From NCBI GenBank assembly GCA_031415135.1, contig JANORB010000019.1, positions 14,253 through 78,252 on the forward strand: a DNA stretch of 64,000 nt, in the 5' to 3' direction. The notes below the pieces were generated by a model. It saw nothing but the letters and a program-made list of their open reading frames with translations, did no database searches and was not told the DNA's origin. Position numbers and translations under genes: made by a program. The stretch comes from LGRD01 sp031415135. Its GTDB lineage: Bacteria > Pseudomonadota > Gammaproteobacteria > Burkholderiales > Burkholderiaceae_C. This document shows positions 25,583 to 34,632 of the stretch, in pieces (position 1 is the first letter of the stretch; each line of letters opens with the position of its first letter).

Positions 25583-26782
25583 TCAGGCGACCTTTGCCAA
25601 TGCGTGAACCACCGCGTCGACGTTCTTGGCATTCAGCGCGGCCACACAGATCCGGCCCGAATCGACCCCGTAGATGCCGAATTCACTGCGCAGACGCTGC
25701 ATTTGATCCTTGCTCATCCCGGTGTAGCTGAACATGCCTTTTTGCTGGGTGATGAAGCTCACATCCTGCTCCAGGCCTGCGGCCTCGAGCTTTTCGCGCA
25801 ACGAATGGCGGATTTGTTTGATGCGGGCGCGCATTTCGGCCAGTTCTTGTTCCCACATGGCACGCAGCGCAGGCGTCGTCAACACCGTCGCCACGACCTG
25901 CGCCCCGTGTGTCGGGGGGGTGGAATAGTTGCTGCGGATGACGCGCTTGAGCTGGCTGAGCACACGGTCGGCTTCGTCTTTGGACGGACACACCACGCTC
26001 AGCGCGCCGACCCGCTCGCCATAGAGTGAAAAACTCTTGGAAAAGCTGGTGGCCACCAAAAACTCCAACCCGGCCGACATCATCAGGCCCACAACCGCGC
26101 CATCTTCGGCGATGCCCTCGCCAAAGCCCTGATAAGCCATGTCGAGGAACGGGGTCAGGCCGCCGGCCTTGAGAGCGGCGACGACCTGCGCCCATTGGCC
26201 CAGCGACAGGTCGCAGCCGGTCGGGTTGTGGCAGCACGCGTGCAGCACGACGATGGTGCCCGGCGTGGCCTGCCGGAGCGCCGCCAGCATGGCGTCGAAG
26301 TTCAGGCCCCGGGTGGCGGCGTCGTAGTACGGATACTGGCCGACGCCGAAACCCGAAGCTTCGAACAGGGCGCGGTGATTCTCCCAGCTCGGGTCGCTGA
26401 TCAACACCTGGGCGCCCGGGTTCAGGCGCTTCAGGAAATCAGCGCCGACCCTCAGGCCGCCAGTGCCTCCCAGCCCCTGAATGGTGGCAATGCGTCCGGC
26501 CTGGACTGCTTCGCTGTCGGCGCCGAAGACCAGGCCCTGCACGGCCTTGTCGTAGGCGGCAATGCCGTCGATCGGCAGATAGCCCCGTGGCTTGGGCGAC
26601 TCCATCATCATCGCTTCGGCCGCTCTGACGCACTTGAGCAGCGGCAATTTGCCGTTCTCGTCAAAGTAGACGCCCACCCCGAGGTTGACCTTGGCGGGGT
26701 TGGGGTCGGCATTGAACTGCTCGTTCAGCCCGAGGATCGGGTCGCGCGGGGCCATTTCAACGGCGGAGAAAAGGGAGGCCAT
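25583..26782 (-). CDS. tyrB: Aromatic/aspartate aminotransferase (class I, TyrB/AspC type)
   Basis: A 399-residue PLP enzyme transferring amino groups between aromatic amino acids or aspartate and 2-oxoglutarate. Substrate-binding NLGVGVYFDENGKLPLL, the cofactor loop GLGGTGGLRVG, NPTGCDL and the PLP lysine in SFSKSFSLYGERVG are all present, as is the late RICVAALN with the carboxylate-binding Arg. TyrB and AspC cannot be separated by eye; the symbol follows the usual annotation of close relatives beside uvrB in Burkholderiales. It is divergent from uvrB, with 104 bases between starts. Confidence 0.88.
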   Translation of the reverse strand: MASLFSAVEMAPRDPILGLNEQFNADPNPAKVNLGVGVYFDENGKLPLLKCVRAAEAMMMESPKPRGYLPIDGIAAYDKAVQGLVFGADSEAVQAGRIATIQGLGGTGGLRVGADFLKRLNPGAQVLISDPSWENHRALFEASGFGVGQYPYYDAATRGLNFDAMLAALRQATPGTIVVLHACCHNPTGCDLSLGQWAQVVAALKAGGLTPFLDMAYQGFGEGIAEDGAVVGLMMSAGLEFLVATSFSKSFSLYGERVGALSVVCPSKDEADRVLSQLKRVIRSNYSTPPTHGAQVVATVLTTPALRAMWEQELAEMRARIKQIRHSLREKLEAAGLEQDVSFITQQKGMFSYTGMSKDQMQRLRSEFGIYGVDSGRICVAALNAKNVDAVVHALAKVA

Positions 26783-26886
26783 GGGCAGTCCTTGGAAGTC
26801 GGGGGGTGCGAAAACGGGAATTCAGCTAGTCTTTGCGGTTGCCTTGACTTTGGCCAAGGCCGTCCACCGCGGGAATTTTATCTGCC

Positions 26887-29007
26887 ATGACCCAGTTGTT
26901 CGACGCCGACATCCTTGAGGCCGCCGAGCCGGCGCCGCAGGGTGAATTCGTGAGTTACCCCGGCTCGCCTTTCCAGCTGTTTTGCCCCTATCCGCCGGCA
27001 GGCGACCAGCCCACCGCGATTGCGCAGTTGGTCGAAGGCTTGCGGGACGGCCTGAGCTTCCAGACCCTGTTGGGTGTCACCGGCTCCGGCAAGACCTTCA
27101 CCATGGCCAACGTGATTGCCCAGATGGGCCGCCCGGCGATCGTCTTTGCGCCCAACAAGACCTTGGCGGCACAGCTGTACAGCGAGTTCCGCGAATTCTT
27201 TCCACGCAATGCGGTCGAGTACTTCGTCAGCTACTACGACTACTACCAGCCCGAGGCCTACGTTCCGCAGCGCGACCTGTTCATCGAAAAGGACAGCGCC
27301 ATCAACGAGCACATCGAGCAGATGCGCCTGAGTGCGACCAAGAGCCTGCTCGAGCGGCGCGATGTGGTGATCGTCGCGTCGGTGAGCGCGATCTACGGCA
27401 TCGGCAACCCGAGCGATTACCACAAGATGGTGATGACGCTGCGCGTGGGCGACCGCATGGGCCAGCGCGACGTGATCGCGCAGCTGATTCGCATGCAGTA
27501 CAAGCGCAACGATGTCGATTTCAGCCGGGGGGTGTTCCGTGTGCGCGGTGACACGATCGACGTGTTTCCGGCCGAACACTCGGAACTGGCGATTCGCATC
27601 GAACTGTTCGACGACGAGGTCGAGTCGCTCCAGTTGCTCGACCCGCTGACAGGCCGCATCCGGCAGAAGATTCCGCGCTTCACCGTGTATCCCAGCAGCC
27701 ACTATGTGACGCCGCGCGACCGGGTTGTGGCCGCCATTGCAACGATCAAGGACGAACTCCGCGCGCGCCTTGCCGAACTGGTGGGCATGGGCAAACTGGT
27801 CGAGGCACAGCGACTGGAGCAACGCACCCGTTTCGACCTCGAGATGCTGCAGGAAGTGGGGCACTGCAAGGGCATCGAGAACTACACCCGCCACCTGTCG
27901 GCGGCCCAGCCCGGAGAGCCGCCGCCGACGCTGGTGGACTACCTGCCCGCCGACGCGTTGATGTTCCTGGACGAAAGCCACGTGTTGATCGGCCAGTTCG
28001 GCGGCATGTACAACGGCGACCGAGCCCGCAAAACCACGCTGGTCGAATATGGCTTCCGGTTGCCTAGCGCGTTGGACAACCGACCGCTCAAGTTCGAAGA
28101 GTTCGAGAAGAAGATGCGCCAGGTCATGTATGTCTCGGCAACGCCTGCCGCCTACGAAAAAGAGACCTCGGGGCAGGTGGTCGAGCAACTGGTTCGGCCC
28201 ACGGGGCTCGTCGACCCGCCGGTCGAAGTTCGACCCGCCACCCACCAGGTCGATGATGTGCTCCAGGAGATCCGGGACCGGGTCGAGATCCACGAGCGCG
28301 TCTTGATCACCACGCTCACCAAGCGCATGGCCGAGCAGTTGACCGACTATCTGAGCGACAACGGTGTCAAGGTGCGCTACCTGCACAGCGATGTGGACAC
28401 CATCGAGCGGGTCGAAATCCTGCGCGACCTGCGTCTGGGCACATTCGACGTGCTGGTGGGCATCAACCTGCTGCGCGAAGGGCTTGACATTCCCGAGGTC
28501 TCGCTGGTGGCGATCCTGGATGCCGACAAGGAAGGCTTCCTGCGCTCCGAACGCAGCCTGATCCAGACCATCGGCCGGGCGGCCCGAAACCTCAACGGCA
28601 GGGCCATCCTGTATGCCGACAAGGTCACCGAGTCGATGCGAAAGGCGATCGATGAAACCGAGCGCCGACGCGCCAAGCAAGTGGCTCACAACCTGGCGAT
28701 GGGGATCACGCCGCGCAGCGTGGTCAAAAAGGTCAAGGAGCTGATTGACGGTGTTTACGGCGATAAGGGCGCCAAAGATGACCTGAAGGCCGCCAATGAA
28801 TCCATTGCGATCGAGACGATGAGTGAAAAAGACCTTGGCAAGCGGATCAAGCAGTTGGAAAAGCAAATGCTGGATCACGCGCGGAATCTGGAATTCGAGA
28901 AGGCTGCGCGGGTACGGGACCAGCTTGCATTGCTGCGGGAACAGGCATTTGGTGCCTCAGTCGCCGACCACTTGATGCCGATTTCCGGGGCCGGTTCCGA
29001 GGCTTGA
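26887..29007 (+). CDS. uvrB: Excinuclease ABC subunit B
   Basis: A 706-residue helicase-like subunit of UvrABC nucleotide excision repair. The order is Walker A LLGVTGSGKTFTMANVI (about 60-76), the damage-probing beta-hairpin with YYDYYQPEAYVP (about 118-130), DEAD-like MFLDESHV, helicase motif VI QTIGRAARNLNGRAI, and a C-terminal UVR motif that contacts UvrC (LEKQMLDHARNLEFEKAARV). Length is normal for the family, though the N-terminus (MTQLFDADILEAAEPAPQGE) has a short extra stretch before the core. No LexA box is evident upstream. Confidence 0.95.
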   Translation: MTQLFDADILEAAEPAPQGEFVSYPGSPFQLFCPYPPAGDQPTAIAQLVEGLRDGLSFQTLLGVTGSGKTFTMANVIAQMGRPAIVFAPNKTLAAQLYSEFREFFPRNAVEYFVSYYDYYQPEAYVPQRDLFIEKDSAINEHIEQMRLSATKSLLERRDVVIVASVSAIYGIGNPSDYHKMVMTLRVGDRMGQRDVIAQLIRMQYKRNDVDFSRGVFRVRGDTIDVFPAEHSELAIRIELFDDEVESLQLLDPLTGRIRQKIPRFTVYPSSHYVTPRDRVVAAIATIKDELRARLAELVGMGKLVEAQRLEQRTRFDLEMLQEVGHCKGIENYTRHLSAAQPGEPPPTLVDYLPADALMFLDESHVLIGQFGGMYNGDRARKTTLVEYGFRLPSALDNRPLKFEEFEKKMRQVMYVSATPAAYEKETSGQVVEQLVRPTGLVDPPVEVRPATHQVDDVLQEIRDRVEIHERVLITTLTKRMAEQLTDYLSDNGVKVRYLHSDVDTIERVEILRDLRLGTFDVLVGINLLREGLDIPEVSLVAILDADKEGFLRSERSLIQTIGRAARNLNGRAILYADKVTESMRKAIDETERRRAKQVAHNLAMGITPRSVVKKVKELIDGVYGDKGAKDDLKAANESIAIETMSEKDLGKRIKQLEKQMLDHARNLEFEKAARVRDQLALLREQAFGASVADHLMPISGAGSEA

Positions 29008-29046
29008 AACCGGGTCGTCGGCGGCAGGGAACTTCTGGCGCCAATC

Positions 29047-29076
29047 TTGACCAAATCAGTCGGCTTCAGGTATACT
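29047..29076 (+). promoter_or_regulatory. Sigma70 promoter of the isc operon
   Basis: TTGACC (29047-29052) and TATACT (29071-29076) are separated by 18 bases, each hexamer one base off consensus. The iscR start is about 140 bases downstream, leaving a leader of roughly 135 bases with no obvious reading frame. Confidence 0.8.
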
Positions 29077-29096
29077 CGACTAAAGCACTCGGATAA
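29072..29096 (+). promoter_or_regulatory. Type-1 IscR-binding site overlapping the -10
   Basis: The 25 bases starting ATACTCGACTAAAG and ending CACTCGGATAA agree with about 21 of 25 positions of the type-1 IscR consensus (ATASYYGACTRWWWYAGTCRRSTAT, recalled from E. coli work). The site overlaps the -10 hexamer and start point, as expected for repression by 2Fe-2S IscR and relief when clusters are scarce. Confidence 0.8.
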
Positions 29097-29222
29097 TTTT
29101 CAGCCCAGTTCGTTTGGGCCGCATGGAGTGATTTCAGAGCCTTCACAAGAGGCGATGGAAGCGGGGAAATCGGGTACCTGGTTTACTTTTGATTTGCCAA
29201 GATTGGCCTTAAGGAGAATCCC

Positions 29223-29759
29223 ATGCGTTTGACCACAAAAGGTCGCTTTGCGGTGACGGCGATGATCGATCTGGCTCTGCGCGAGCACGCCGGACCGGTG
29301 GCTTTGGCTGCCATCAGTGCACGTCAGCAGATCTCGCTGTCGTACCTGGAGCAGTTGTTCGGAAAGTTGCGGCGCCATGACCTGGTCGAAAGCACGCGGG
29401 GTCCGGGCGGAGGTTATTCACTCGGTCGCAAGGCCGAGGAAATCACGGTGGCCGACATCATCGTCGCTGTCGATGAACCGATAGACGCCACCGGCTGCGG
29501 TGGCAAGGACAACTGCATGGGTGAAGATTCGGGACGGTGCATGACCCACGACTTGTGGGCGAGCCTGAACGCCAAGATGATCGAGTTTCTTGACTCTGTT
29601 TCTTTGCGCAAGCTGGTCAACGAACAGTTGGCCAAAGGTGTGTCCATCGAAGAGCACCCCGTGAAGCGGGCGATCTCCACGCAGCCCGTGGTCAAGCCCA
29701 TCAAGATCACCGCGCCCAATTCCGTGTTCGCACTGGGCAATGCATTCGCCACCAAGTAA
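29223..29759 (+). CDS. iscR: Fe-S cluster regulator IscR (Rrf2 family)
   Basis: A 178-residue winged-helix regulator starting MRLTTKGRFAVTAMIDLALR, which is nearly invariant in IscR. Recognition-helix residues lie in QQISLSYLEQLFGKLRRHDLV. The three cluster cysteines are at about 92, 98 and 104 in ATGCGGKDNCMGEDSGRC, followed by the fourth ligand His in MTHDLW. The C-terminal tail after 140 is longer than in E. coli (162 residues). It is first in the isc operon and its own promoter carries a type-1 box, so it should repress itself when holding a 2Fe-2S cluster. Confidence 0.95.
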   Translation: MRLTTKGRFAVTAMIDLALREHAGPVALAAISARQQISLSYLEQLFGKLRRHDLVESTRGPGGGYSLGRKAEEITVADIIVAVDEPIDATGCGGKDNCMGEDSGRCMTHDLWASLNAKMIEFLDSVSLRKLVNEQLAKGVSIEEHPVKRAISTQPVVKPIKITAPNSVFALGNAFATK

Positions 29760-29822
29760 CAAACGCCCGCGCCTTTGACCCTGCTGGGCTGTCCTGGGCG
29801 CGACATTGAGCAAACTCTGCGT

Positions 29823-31043
29823 ATGGACATGACTCCGCACTTCCCTGTCTACATCGACTATGCCTCGACCAACCCGGTCGACCAACGTGTGGTCGACGCG
29901 ATGATTCCCTGGTTGCGCGAGCACTTCGGCAACCCTGCGTCAAGAAGCCATGCCTGGGGCTGGGAAGCCGAGGCCGTGGTCGAAAAGGCGCGTGAAAATG
30001 TGGCGGCGCTGATCGGCGCCGACCCGCGCGAAATCGTCTGGACCTCGGGAGCGACGGAGTCGAACAACCTGGCGATCAAGGGCGCGGCCCAGTTCTACAA
30101 GACACGCGGCAAGCACCTCGTCACGGTGAAGACCGAGCACAAGGCCGTGCTGGACACCATGCGCGAACTGGAGCGGCAAGGTTTCGAGGTGACCTATCTC
30201 GACGTGCGGGAAGACGGCCTGATTGATCTGGACAAACTCAAGGGCGCGATGCGTGCCGACACGATTCTGGTGTCGGTGATGTTCGTGAACAACGAGATCG
30301 GAGTGATCCAGGACATTCCGGCGATTGGAGCGATGTGTCGTGAACGTGGAATCATCTTTCATGTCGACGCTGCCCAAGCAACCGGCAAGGTGGCGATCGA
30401 CCTGGCCACGTTGCCCGTTGATTTGATGAGCCTGGCATCGCACAAGACCTATGGCCCGAAGGGCATCGGCGCCCTGTACGTGAGGCGCAAGCCGCGGGTT
30501 CGGATCGAAGCACAGATGCACGGCGGCGGGCATGAGCGTGGCATGCGCTCAGGCACCTTGCCCACGCACCAGATCGTCGGCATGGGCGAGGCCTTCCGGA
30601 TCGCTCGCGAAGAAATGGGCACCGAGAGCGAACGCGTTCGCATGCTGCAGCAGCGGCTGATCAACGGCTTGAAGGACATCGAGCAGACCTTCCTCAACGG
30701 CCATCCGGAAAAGCGTGTGCCGCACAACGTGAACATGTCGTTCAACTTTGTCGAGGGCGAGTCGCTCATCATGGGCATCAAGGGCATCGCGGTGTCCTCG
30801 GGATCGGCCTGCACTTCGGCCAGCCTGGAGCCCAGCTATGTGCTGCGCGCGTTGGGCCGCAGTGACGAGCTGGCCCACTCGAGCCTGCGCATGACCATCG
30901 GCCGATTCACCACGCAGGAAGAGATCGACTACGTGGTCACCACCCTGAAAGACCGCGTCGCCAAGCTGCGCGATCTTTCGCCGCTGTGGGACATGTACAA
31001 GGAAGGTGTCGACATCAGCACGATCCAGTGGTCGGCGCACTGA
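29823..31043 (+). CDS. iscS: Cysteine desulfurase IscS
   Basis: The PLP enzyme that takes sulfur from cysteine for Fe-S assembly and tRNA thiolation. ATG 29823 (MDMTPHFPVYIDYASTNPVD) gives 406 residues; ATG 29829 gives 404, the E. coli length, and could equally be the start. Signatures are the PLP lysine in LASHKTYGPKGIG and the persulfide cysteine in SSGSACTSASLEPSY. The C-terminus ends in the IscU-binding SPLWDMYKEGVDISTIQW. It lies 63 bases after iscR. Confidence 0.95.
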   Translation: MDMTPHFPVYIDYASTNPVDQRVVDAMIPWLREHFGNPASRSHAWGWEAEAVVEKARENVAALIGADPREIVWTSGATESNNLAIKGAAQFYKTRGKHLVTVKTEHKAVLDTMRELERQGFEVTYLDVREDGLIDLDKLKGAMRADTILVSVMFVNNEIGVIQDIPAIGAMCRERGIIFHVDAAQATGKVAIDLATLPVDLMSLASHKTYGPKGIGALYVRRKPRVRIEAQMHGGGHERGMRSGTLPTHQIVGMGEAFRIAREEMGTESERVRMLQQRLINGLKDIEQTFLNGHPEKRVPHNVNMSFNFVEGESLIMGIKGIAVSSGSACTSASLEPSYVLRALGRSDELAHSSLRMTIGRFTTQEEIDYVVTTLKDRVAKLRDLSPLWDMYKEGVDISTIQWSAH

Positions 31044-31069
31044 ACATTTGAGTTTCCTGGAGAGATGAC

Positions 31070-31483
31070 ATGGCATACAGCGAAAAAGTGGTGGAACACT
31101 ATGAGAACCCGCGCAACGTGGGTTCGTTCGACAAGGGCGATGACTCCGTCGGCACCGGCATGGTCGGCGCCCCGGCGTGCGGTGATGTGATGAAGCTTCA
31201 GATCAAGGTCAACCCGGTCACCGGCTTGATTGAAGACGCAAAATTCAAGACTTACGGCTGTGGGTCGGCGATTGCGTCGAGTTCTCTCGTGACCGAATGG
31301 GTCAAGGGCAAGTCTCTGGACGAAGCGCTGACCATCAAGAACACCCACATCGCCGAAGAGTTGGCCCTGCCGCCGGTGAAGATTCACTGCTCCATCCTGG
31401 CCGAAGACGCCATCAAGGCCGCAGTCAACGACTACAAGGCCAAGATGGGCAACGCAGCCCAGGGCGGCACGTTGGCGCACTGA
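31070..31483 (+). CDS. iscU: Fe-S cluster scaffold IscU
   Basis: A 137-residue scaffold on which IscS-derived sulfur and iron form clusters. The three ligand cysteines are in GAPACGDVMKLQIKV, TYGCGSAIASSSLVTEW and KIHCSILAEDAIKAAV. The LPPVK motif recognised by HscA is intact just before the last cysteine. The C-terminus (KMGNAAQGGTLAH) is about 9 residues longer than in E. coli. The gene has a good ribosome site (CTGGAGAG) 26 bases after iscS. Confidence 0.96.
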   Translation: MAYSEKVVEHYENPRNVGSFDKGDDSVGTGMVGAPACGDVMKLQIKVNPVTGLIEDAKFKTYGCGSAIASSSLVTEWVKGKSLDEALTIKNTHIAEELALPPVKIHCSILAEDAIKAAVNDYKAKMGNAAQGGTLAH

Positions 31484-31486
31484 ACC

Positions 31487-31810
31487 ATGGCCGTTACCTT
31501 GACCGAAGCCGCGGCCCGCCATGTCACGCGCTACATCACCAAGCGCGGCAAAGGCGTGGGCGTGCGCCTGGGCGTGAAGACGACGGGATGTTCGGGCCTG
31601 GCCTACAAGCTCGAATACGCCGACGACCTGGCGCCGGAGGATCTGATCTTCGAGGGCCACGGCGTGAAGGTCTTGGTCGACCCGAAGAGCCTGCCCTACA
31701 TCGATGGCACCGAACTCGACTTCGTGCGCGAGGGCCTGAACGAGGGATTCAAGTTTCACAACCCCCGCGAGAAAGATCGCTGCGGTTGCGGAGAATCCTT
31801 CCGCGTGTAG
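31487..31810 (+). CDS. iscA: A-type Fe-S carrier IscA
   Basis: A 107-residue A-type carrier that passes clusters or iron to targets. The cluster cysteines are in TTGCSGLAYKLEYADD and the C-terminal CGCGESF pair. It starts 3 bases after the iscU stop. After its TAG stop at 31808-31810 comes a set of alternative hairpins that could reduce transcription into hscB. Confidence 0.95.
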   Translation: MAVTLTEAAARHVTRYITKRGKGVGVRLGVKTTGCSGLAYKLEYADDLAPEDLIFEGHGVKVLVDPKSLPYIDGTELDFVREGLNEGFKFHNPREKDRCGCGESFRV

Positions 31811-31811
31811 T

Positions 31812-31856
31812 GGTGGCCGCCGCCACAGCAGGCGCGGCCACCGGTCGCGCCTTTTT
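31812..31856 (+). promoter_or_regulatory. Attenuator-like alternative hairpins between iscA and hscB
   Basis: A terminator-like stem of 9 bp (GGCGCGGCC 31831-31839 with GGTCGCGCC 31843-31851, one G-T pair, 3-base loop) is followed by five T. An exclusive alternative pairs GGTGGCCGC (31812-31820) with GCGGCCACC (31834-31842), perfectly over 9 bp. A smaller hairpin, GTGGC (31813-31817) with GCCAC (31822-31826), would block that alternative. The first arm starts 2 bases after the iscA stop codon, within reach of a terminating ribosome. Confidence 0.5.
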
Positions 31857-31863
31857 CTTGCCC

Positions 31864-32382
31864 ATGAAGATCGACAGCGACGACTTTGAATTGTTCGGCA
31901 TCGCGCGCCGCTTCGAGCAGGATCGCCACGACCTGGACCAGCGCTGGCGCGGCTTGCAGGCCGAAGTGCATCCAGACAAATTCGCCGCCGATGGTGCGGC
32001 GAGGCAGCGGGTGGCGATGCAATGGGCCGTTCGCGTCAACGAGGCTTACGAGCGCCTGAAGGACCCGCTGAAGCGCGCCGCCTATCTTTGTGAACTCCAC
32101 GGCGCGCCCATCCGCGCCGAAAGCAACACGGCGATGCCGGCGGGGTTCCTGGCGCGGCAAATGGAATGGCGCGAGGCGCTGGAGGATGCCGGCACCTTGA
32201 AACAGGTCGAGACGCTGCGCCGCGCGGTGACCGAGCATCGCAGCAAAGCGTTGCTGAAGTTGGGCGCCCTGCTTGACCAACGGCAAGACTTTGCCGGTGC
32301 GTCTCAGGAGGTCAGAGCCTTGATGTTCGTCGAACGCTTTGCCCAGGACGTCGAACACCGTTTGGAAGCCCTGGAACCATAA
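31864..32382 (+). CDS. hscB: Fe-S cluster co-chaperone HscB
   Basis: A 172-residue J-domain protein that delivers IscU to HscA and stimulates its ATPase. The J-domain HPDKF motif is near residue 38, with AVRVNEAYERLKDPLKRAAYLCE following as in E. coli HscB. The C-terminal three-helix IscU-binding domain includes ARQMEWREALED. ATG 31864 fits family length. No good ribosome site is visible because the hairpin and T-run occupy the preceding bases, so translation may be weak or depend on RNA structure. Confidence 0.93.
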   Translation: MKIDSDDFELFGIARRFEQDRHDLDQRWRGLQAEVHPDKFAADGAARQRVAMQWAVRVNEAYERLKDPLKRAAYLCELHGAPIRAESNTAMPAGFLARQMEWREALEDAGTLKQVETLRRAVTEHRSKALLKLGALLDQRQDFAGASQEVRALMFVERFAQDVEHRLEALEP

Positions 32383-32386
32383 CGAC

Positions 32387-34243
32387 ATGGCACTTCTTCA
32401 AATCTCAGAGCCGGGCGGCGCACTCGATCCGCACCAGCGGCGCCTCGCGGTGGGCATCGACCTGGGCACGACCCATTCACTCGTCGCCGCCGTTCGCCAT
32501 GGCGTGGCGGAATGCCTGCCCGACGATGCGCAGCGAGTCATCCTGCCGTCGGTGGTCCGCTACCTCCCGGACGGTCGGCGCCAGATCGGATTCGGCGCGC
32601 TCGCCGACGCCGCGCTGGACCCGGCCAACACCATCATGTCGGTCAAGCGCTTCATGGGTCGGGGGCTGCTGGACGTTGCGGGGCGTGAGAGGCTGCCTTA
32701 CGACTTTGTCGATGCGCCCGGCATGGTGCAGATGCGAACGGTCGACGGGGTGAAGTCTCCCGTCGAGGTGTCGGCTGAAATCCTTGCGGCTCTGCGACAG
32801 CGAGCCGAAGACACGTTCGCGGACGACCTGTTCGGTGCGGTGATCACGGTCCCTGCCTACTTTGACGAAGCACAGCGCCAGGCCACCAAAGACGCTGCGC
32901 GATTGGCCGGCCTGAACGTGTTGCGCCTGATCAGCGAGCCCACTGCCGCGGCCATTGCCTATGGCCTGGAAAACGGATCCGAAGGTCTGTACGCCGTTTA
33001 CGATCTGGGCGGTGGCACCTTCGACATCTCATTGCTGCGCTTGATCCGTGGCGTGTTCGAGGTCGTCGCCACCGGCGGGGATTCTGCGCTCGGCGGTGAC
33101 GATTTCGATGCCGCGCTGGCCGAATGGGCCCTGGCCCAGGGCGGCCTGCGCGCGCAGACGCCCCAGGACAAGCGCGCGGTGCTGGTGGCCGCGCGCGCCG
33201 CGAAGGAGAAGCTGTCCGCGGCGGACCATGCGACGCTGGCCTGCCCCCTGTCAAACGGTGAACTGTCGGTGCGCGTGGCGCGCGATGCGTTCGCGAACCT
33301 GGTGCGGCCGCTGGTGGCTAGAACCATCGCCGCGGTGCGCAAGGTGCTTCGCGATGCCAAGATCGACAAGGCCGAGGTCAACGGCGTCGTCATGGTCGGC
33401 GGCTCGACCCGCATGCCGATGGTCCAGCTGGCGGTGGGCGAATTCTTCGGCAAGGCCCCGCTGAACAATCTCAATCCCGACGAGGTGGTTGCGTTGGGTG
33501 CCGCGATCCAGGCCAACGCGCTGGCCGGAAACGCGGGGGCCGACGAATTGCTGTTGCTCGATGTGATCCCGCTTTCGCTGGGCCTTGAAACCATGGGTGG
33601 ACTGGTGGAGCGCATCATCCCCCGCAACAGCACCATTCCCACCGCACGGGCGCAAGACTTCACGACCTTCAAGGACGGCCAGACGGCGATTGCCATCCAT
33701 GTGCTGCAAGGCGAGCGTGAAGTGGTGAGCGACTGCCGCTCCCTGGCGCGCTTCGAGCTGCGCGGCATTCCACCGATGGTTGCCGGCGCGGCGCGGGTCC
33801 GGGTGGCGTTCGCGGTCGATGCCGACGGCCTGTTGAGCGTCAGCGCGCGTGAGCAGGTGTCGGGTGTCGAGGCGGCCATTGCCGTCAAACCGAGCTACGG
33901 GCTGACGGACGATGAGATTGCCCGCATGCTGACCGAGAGTTTCACCACCGCCGAGGTCGACATGGTCGAGCGCAGCTTGCGCGAGGCGCGCGTGGAGGCC
34001 GAACGCATGTTGCTCGCCACCCGCGCAGCGCTCAAGGCAGATGGTGATCTGCTCGGTGCGCAGGAGCATGCGGCCATCGAAGTGCTGCTGGCCGCCGTGC
34101 AACAGGTCCGCACCGGCACCGACCACCATGCCATCGACGCCGCCGTTGAAGCGCTTGCCAACGGCACCGAAGCATTCGCAGCCGAACGAATGAACCGGGG
34201 AATCCGCAGCGCATTGGCCGGCCGCCGTGTCGAGGAAGTCTGA
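32387..34243 (+). CDS. hscA: Fe-S cluster chaperone HscA (Hsp70 family)
   Basis: A 618-residue specialised Hsp70 that uses ATP to transfer clusters from IscU. The ATPase domain shows VGIDLGTTHSLVAAV (about 23-37), AVYDLGGGTFDISLL and VMVGGSTRMPMVQ. The substrate domain follows from about 385, with VLQGEREVVSDCRSLARFEL. ATG 32387 is 4 bases after the hscB stop. The N-terminal MALLQISEPGG is the family's usual start, and length matches E. coli HscA (616). Confidence 0.96.
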   Translation: MALLQISEPGGALDPHQRRLAVGIDLGTTHSLVAAVRHGVAECLPDDAQRVILPSVVRYLPDGRRQIGFGALADAALDPANTIMSVKRFMGRGLLDVAGRERLPYDFVDAPGMVQMRTVDGVKSPVEVSAEILAALRQRAEDTFADDLFGAVITVPAYFDEAQRQATKDAARLAGLNVLRLISEPTAAAIAYGLENGSEGLYAVYDLGGGTFDISLLRLIRGVFEVVATGGDSALGGDDFDAALAEWALAQGGLRAQTPQDKRAVLVAARAAKEKLSAADHATLACPLSNGELSVRVARDAFANLVRPLVARTIAAVRKVLRDAKIDKAEVNGVVMVGGSTRMPMVQLAVGEFFGKAPLNNLNPDEVVALGAAIQANALAGNAGADELLLLDVIPLSLGLETMGGLVERIIPRNSTIPTARAQDFTTFKDGQTAIAIHVLQGEREVVSDCRSLARFELRGIPPMVAGAARVRVAFAVDADGLLSVSAREQVSGVEAAIAVKPSYGLTDDEIARMLTESFTTAEVDMVERSLREARVEAERMLLATRAALKADGDLLGAQEHAAIEVLLAAVQQVRTGTDHHAIDAAVEALANGTEAFAAERMNRGIRSALAGRRVEEV

Positions 34244-34245
34244 GC

Positions 34246-34584
34246 ATGCCCGTCATCAAGATACTGCCGCACCCCGAGTACTGCCCGAACGGGGCCGAGA
34301 TCAGCGCGCCGCCGGGGACTTCCATTTGCGAGGCGCTGCTCGACAACGGCGTCGAGTTGGAGCATGCCTGCGAACTCAGCTGCGCCTGCACCACCTGCCA
34401 TGTGATCGTGCGCGATGGCTTCAGGTCGCTGGGAGAGATGGATGAAATCGAAGAGGACTTGCTGGACCGCGCCTGGGGCCTGGAGCCCACGTCGCGCTTG
34501 TCGTGCCAGGCCATCCTGTCGCAGCAGGACGTGACGGTGGAGATTCCGAAGTACTCGATCAACCACGCCAAAGAAAAGCATTGA
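34246..34584 (+). CDS. fdx: ISC-type 2Fe-2S ferredoxin
   Basis: A 112-residue adrenodoxin-type ferredoxin that supplies electrons to IscS/IscU. The four cluster cysteines are in HACELSCACTTCHVIV and LSCQAIL. The start is 2 bases after the hscA stop. It is the last gene of the operon here. iscX, which often follows fdx in proteobacteria, is not present downstream, where the next gene is on the other strand. Confidence 0.95.
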   Translation: MPVIKILPHPEYCPNGAEISAPPGTSICEALLDNGVELEHACELSCACTTCHVIVRDGFRSLGEMDEIEEDLLDRAWGLEPTSRLSCQAILSQQDVTVEIPKYSINHAKEKH

Positions 34585-34632
34585 CCGGCTCCGGCCGGCG
34601 CGCGCGGCAGATCAGGATTCACAAACGCTGTT

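Noticed and set aside
27001..28900. Mobile element or prophage traces anywhere in the window
   Set aside because: No transposase or phage gene was found. The only tyrosine recombinase, at 16906, is the housekeeping XerD and no attachment-site repeats surround it.
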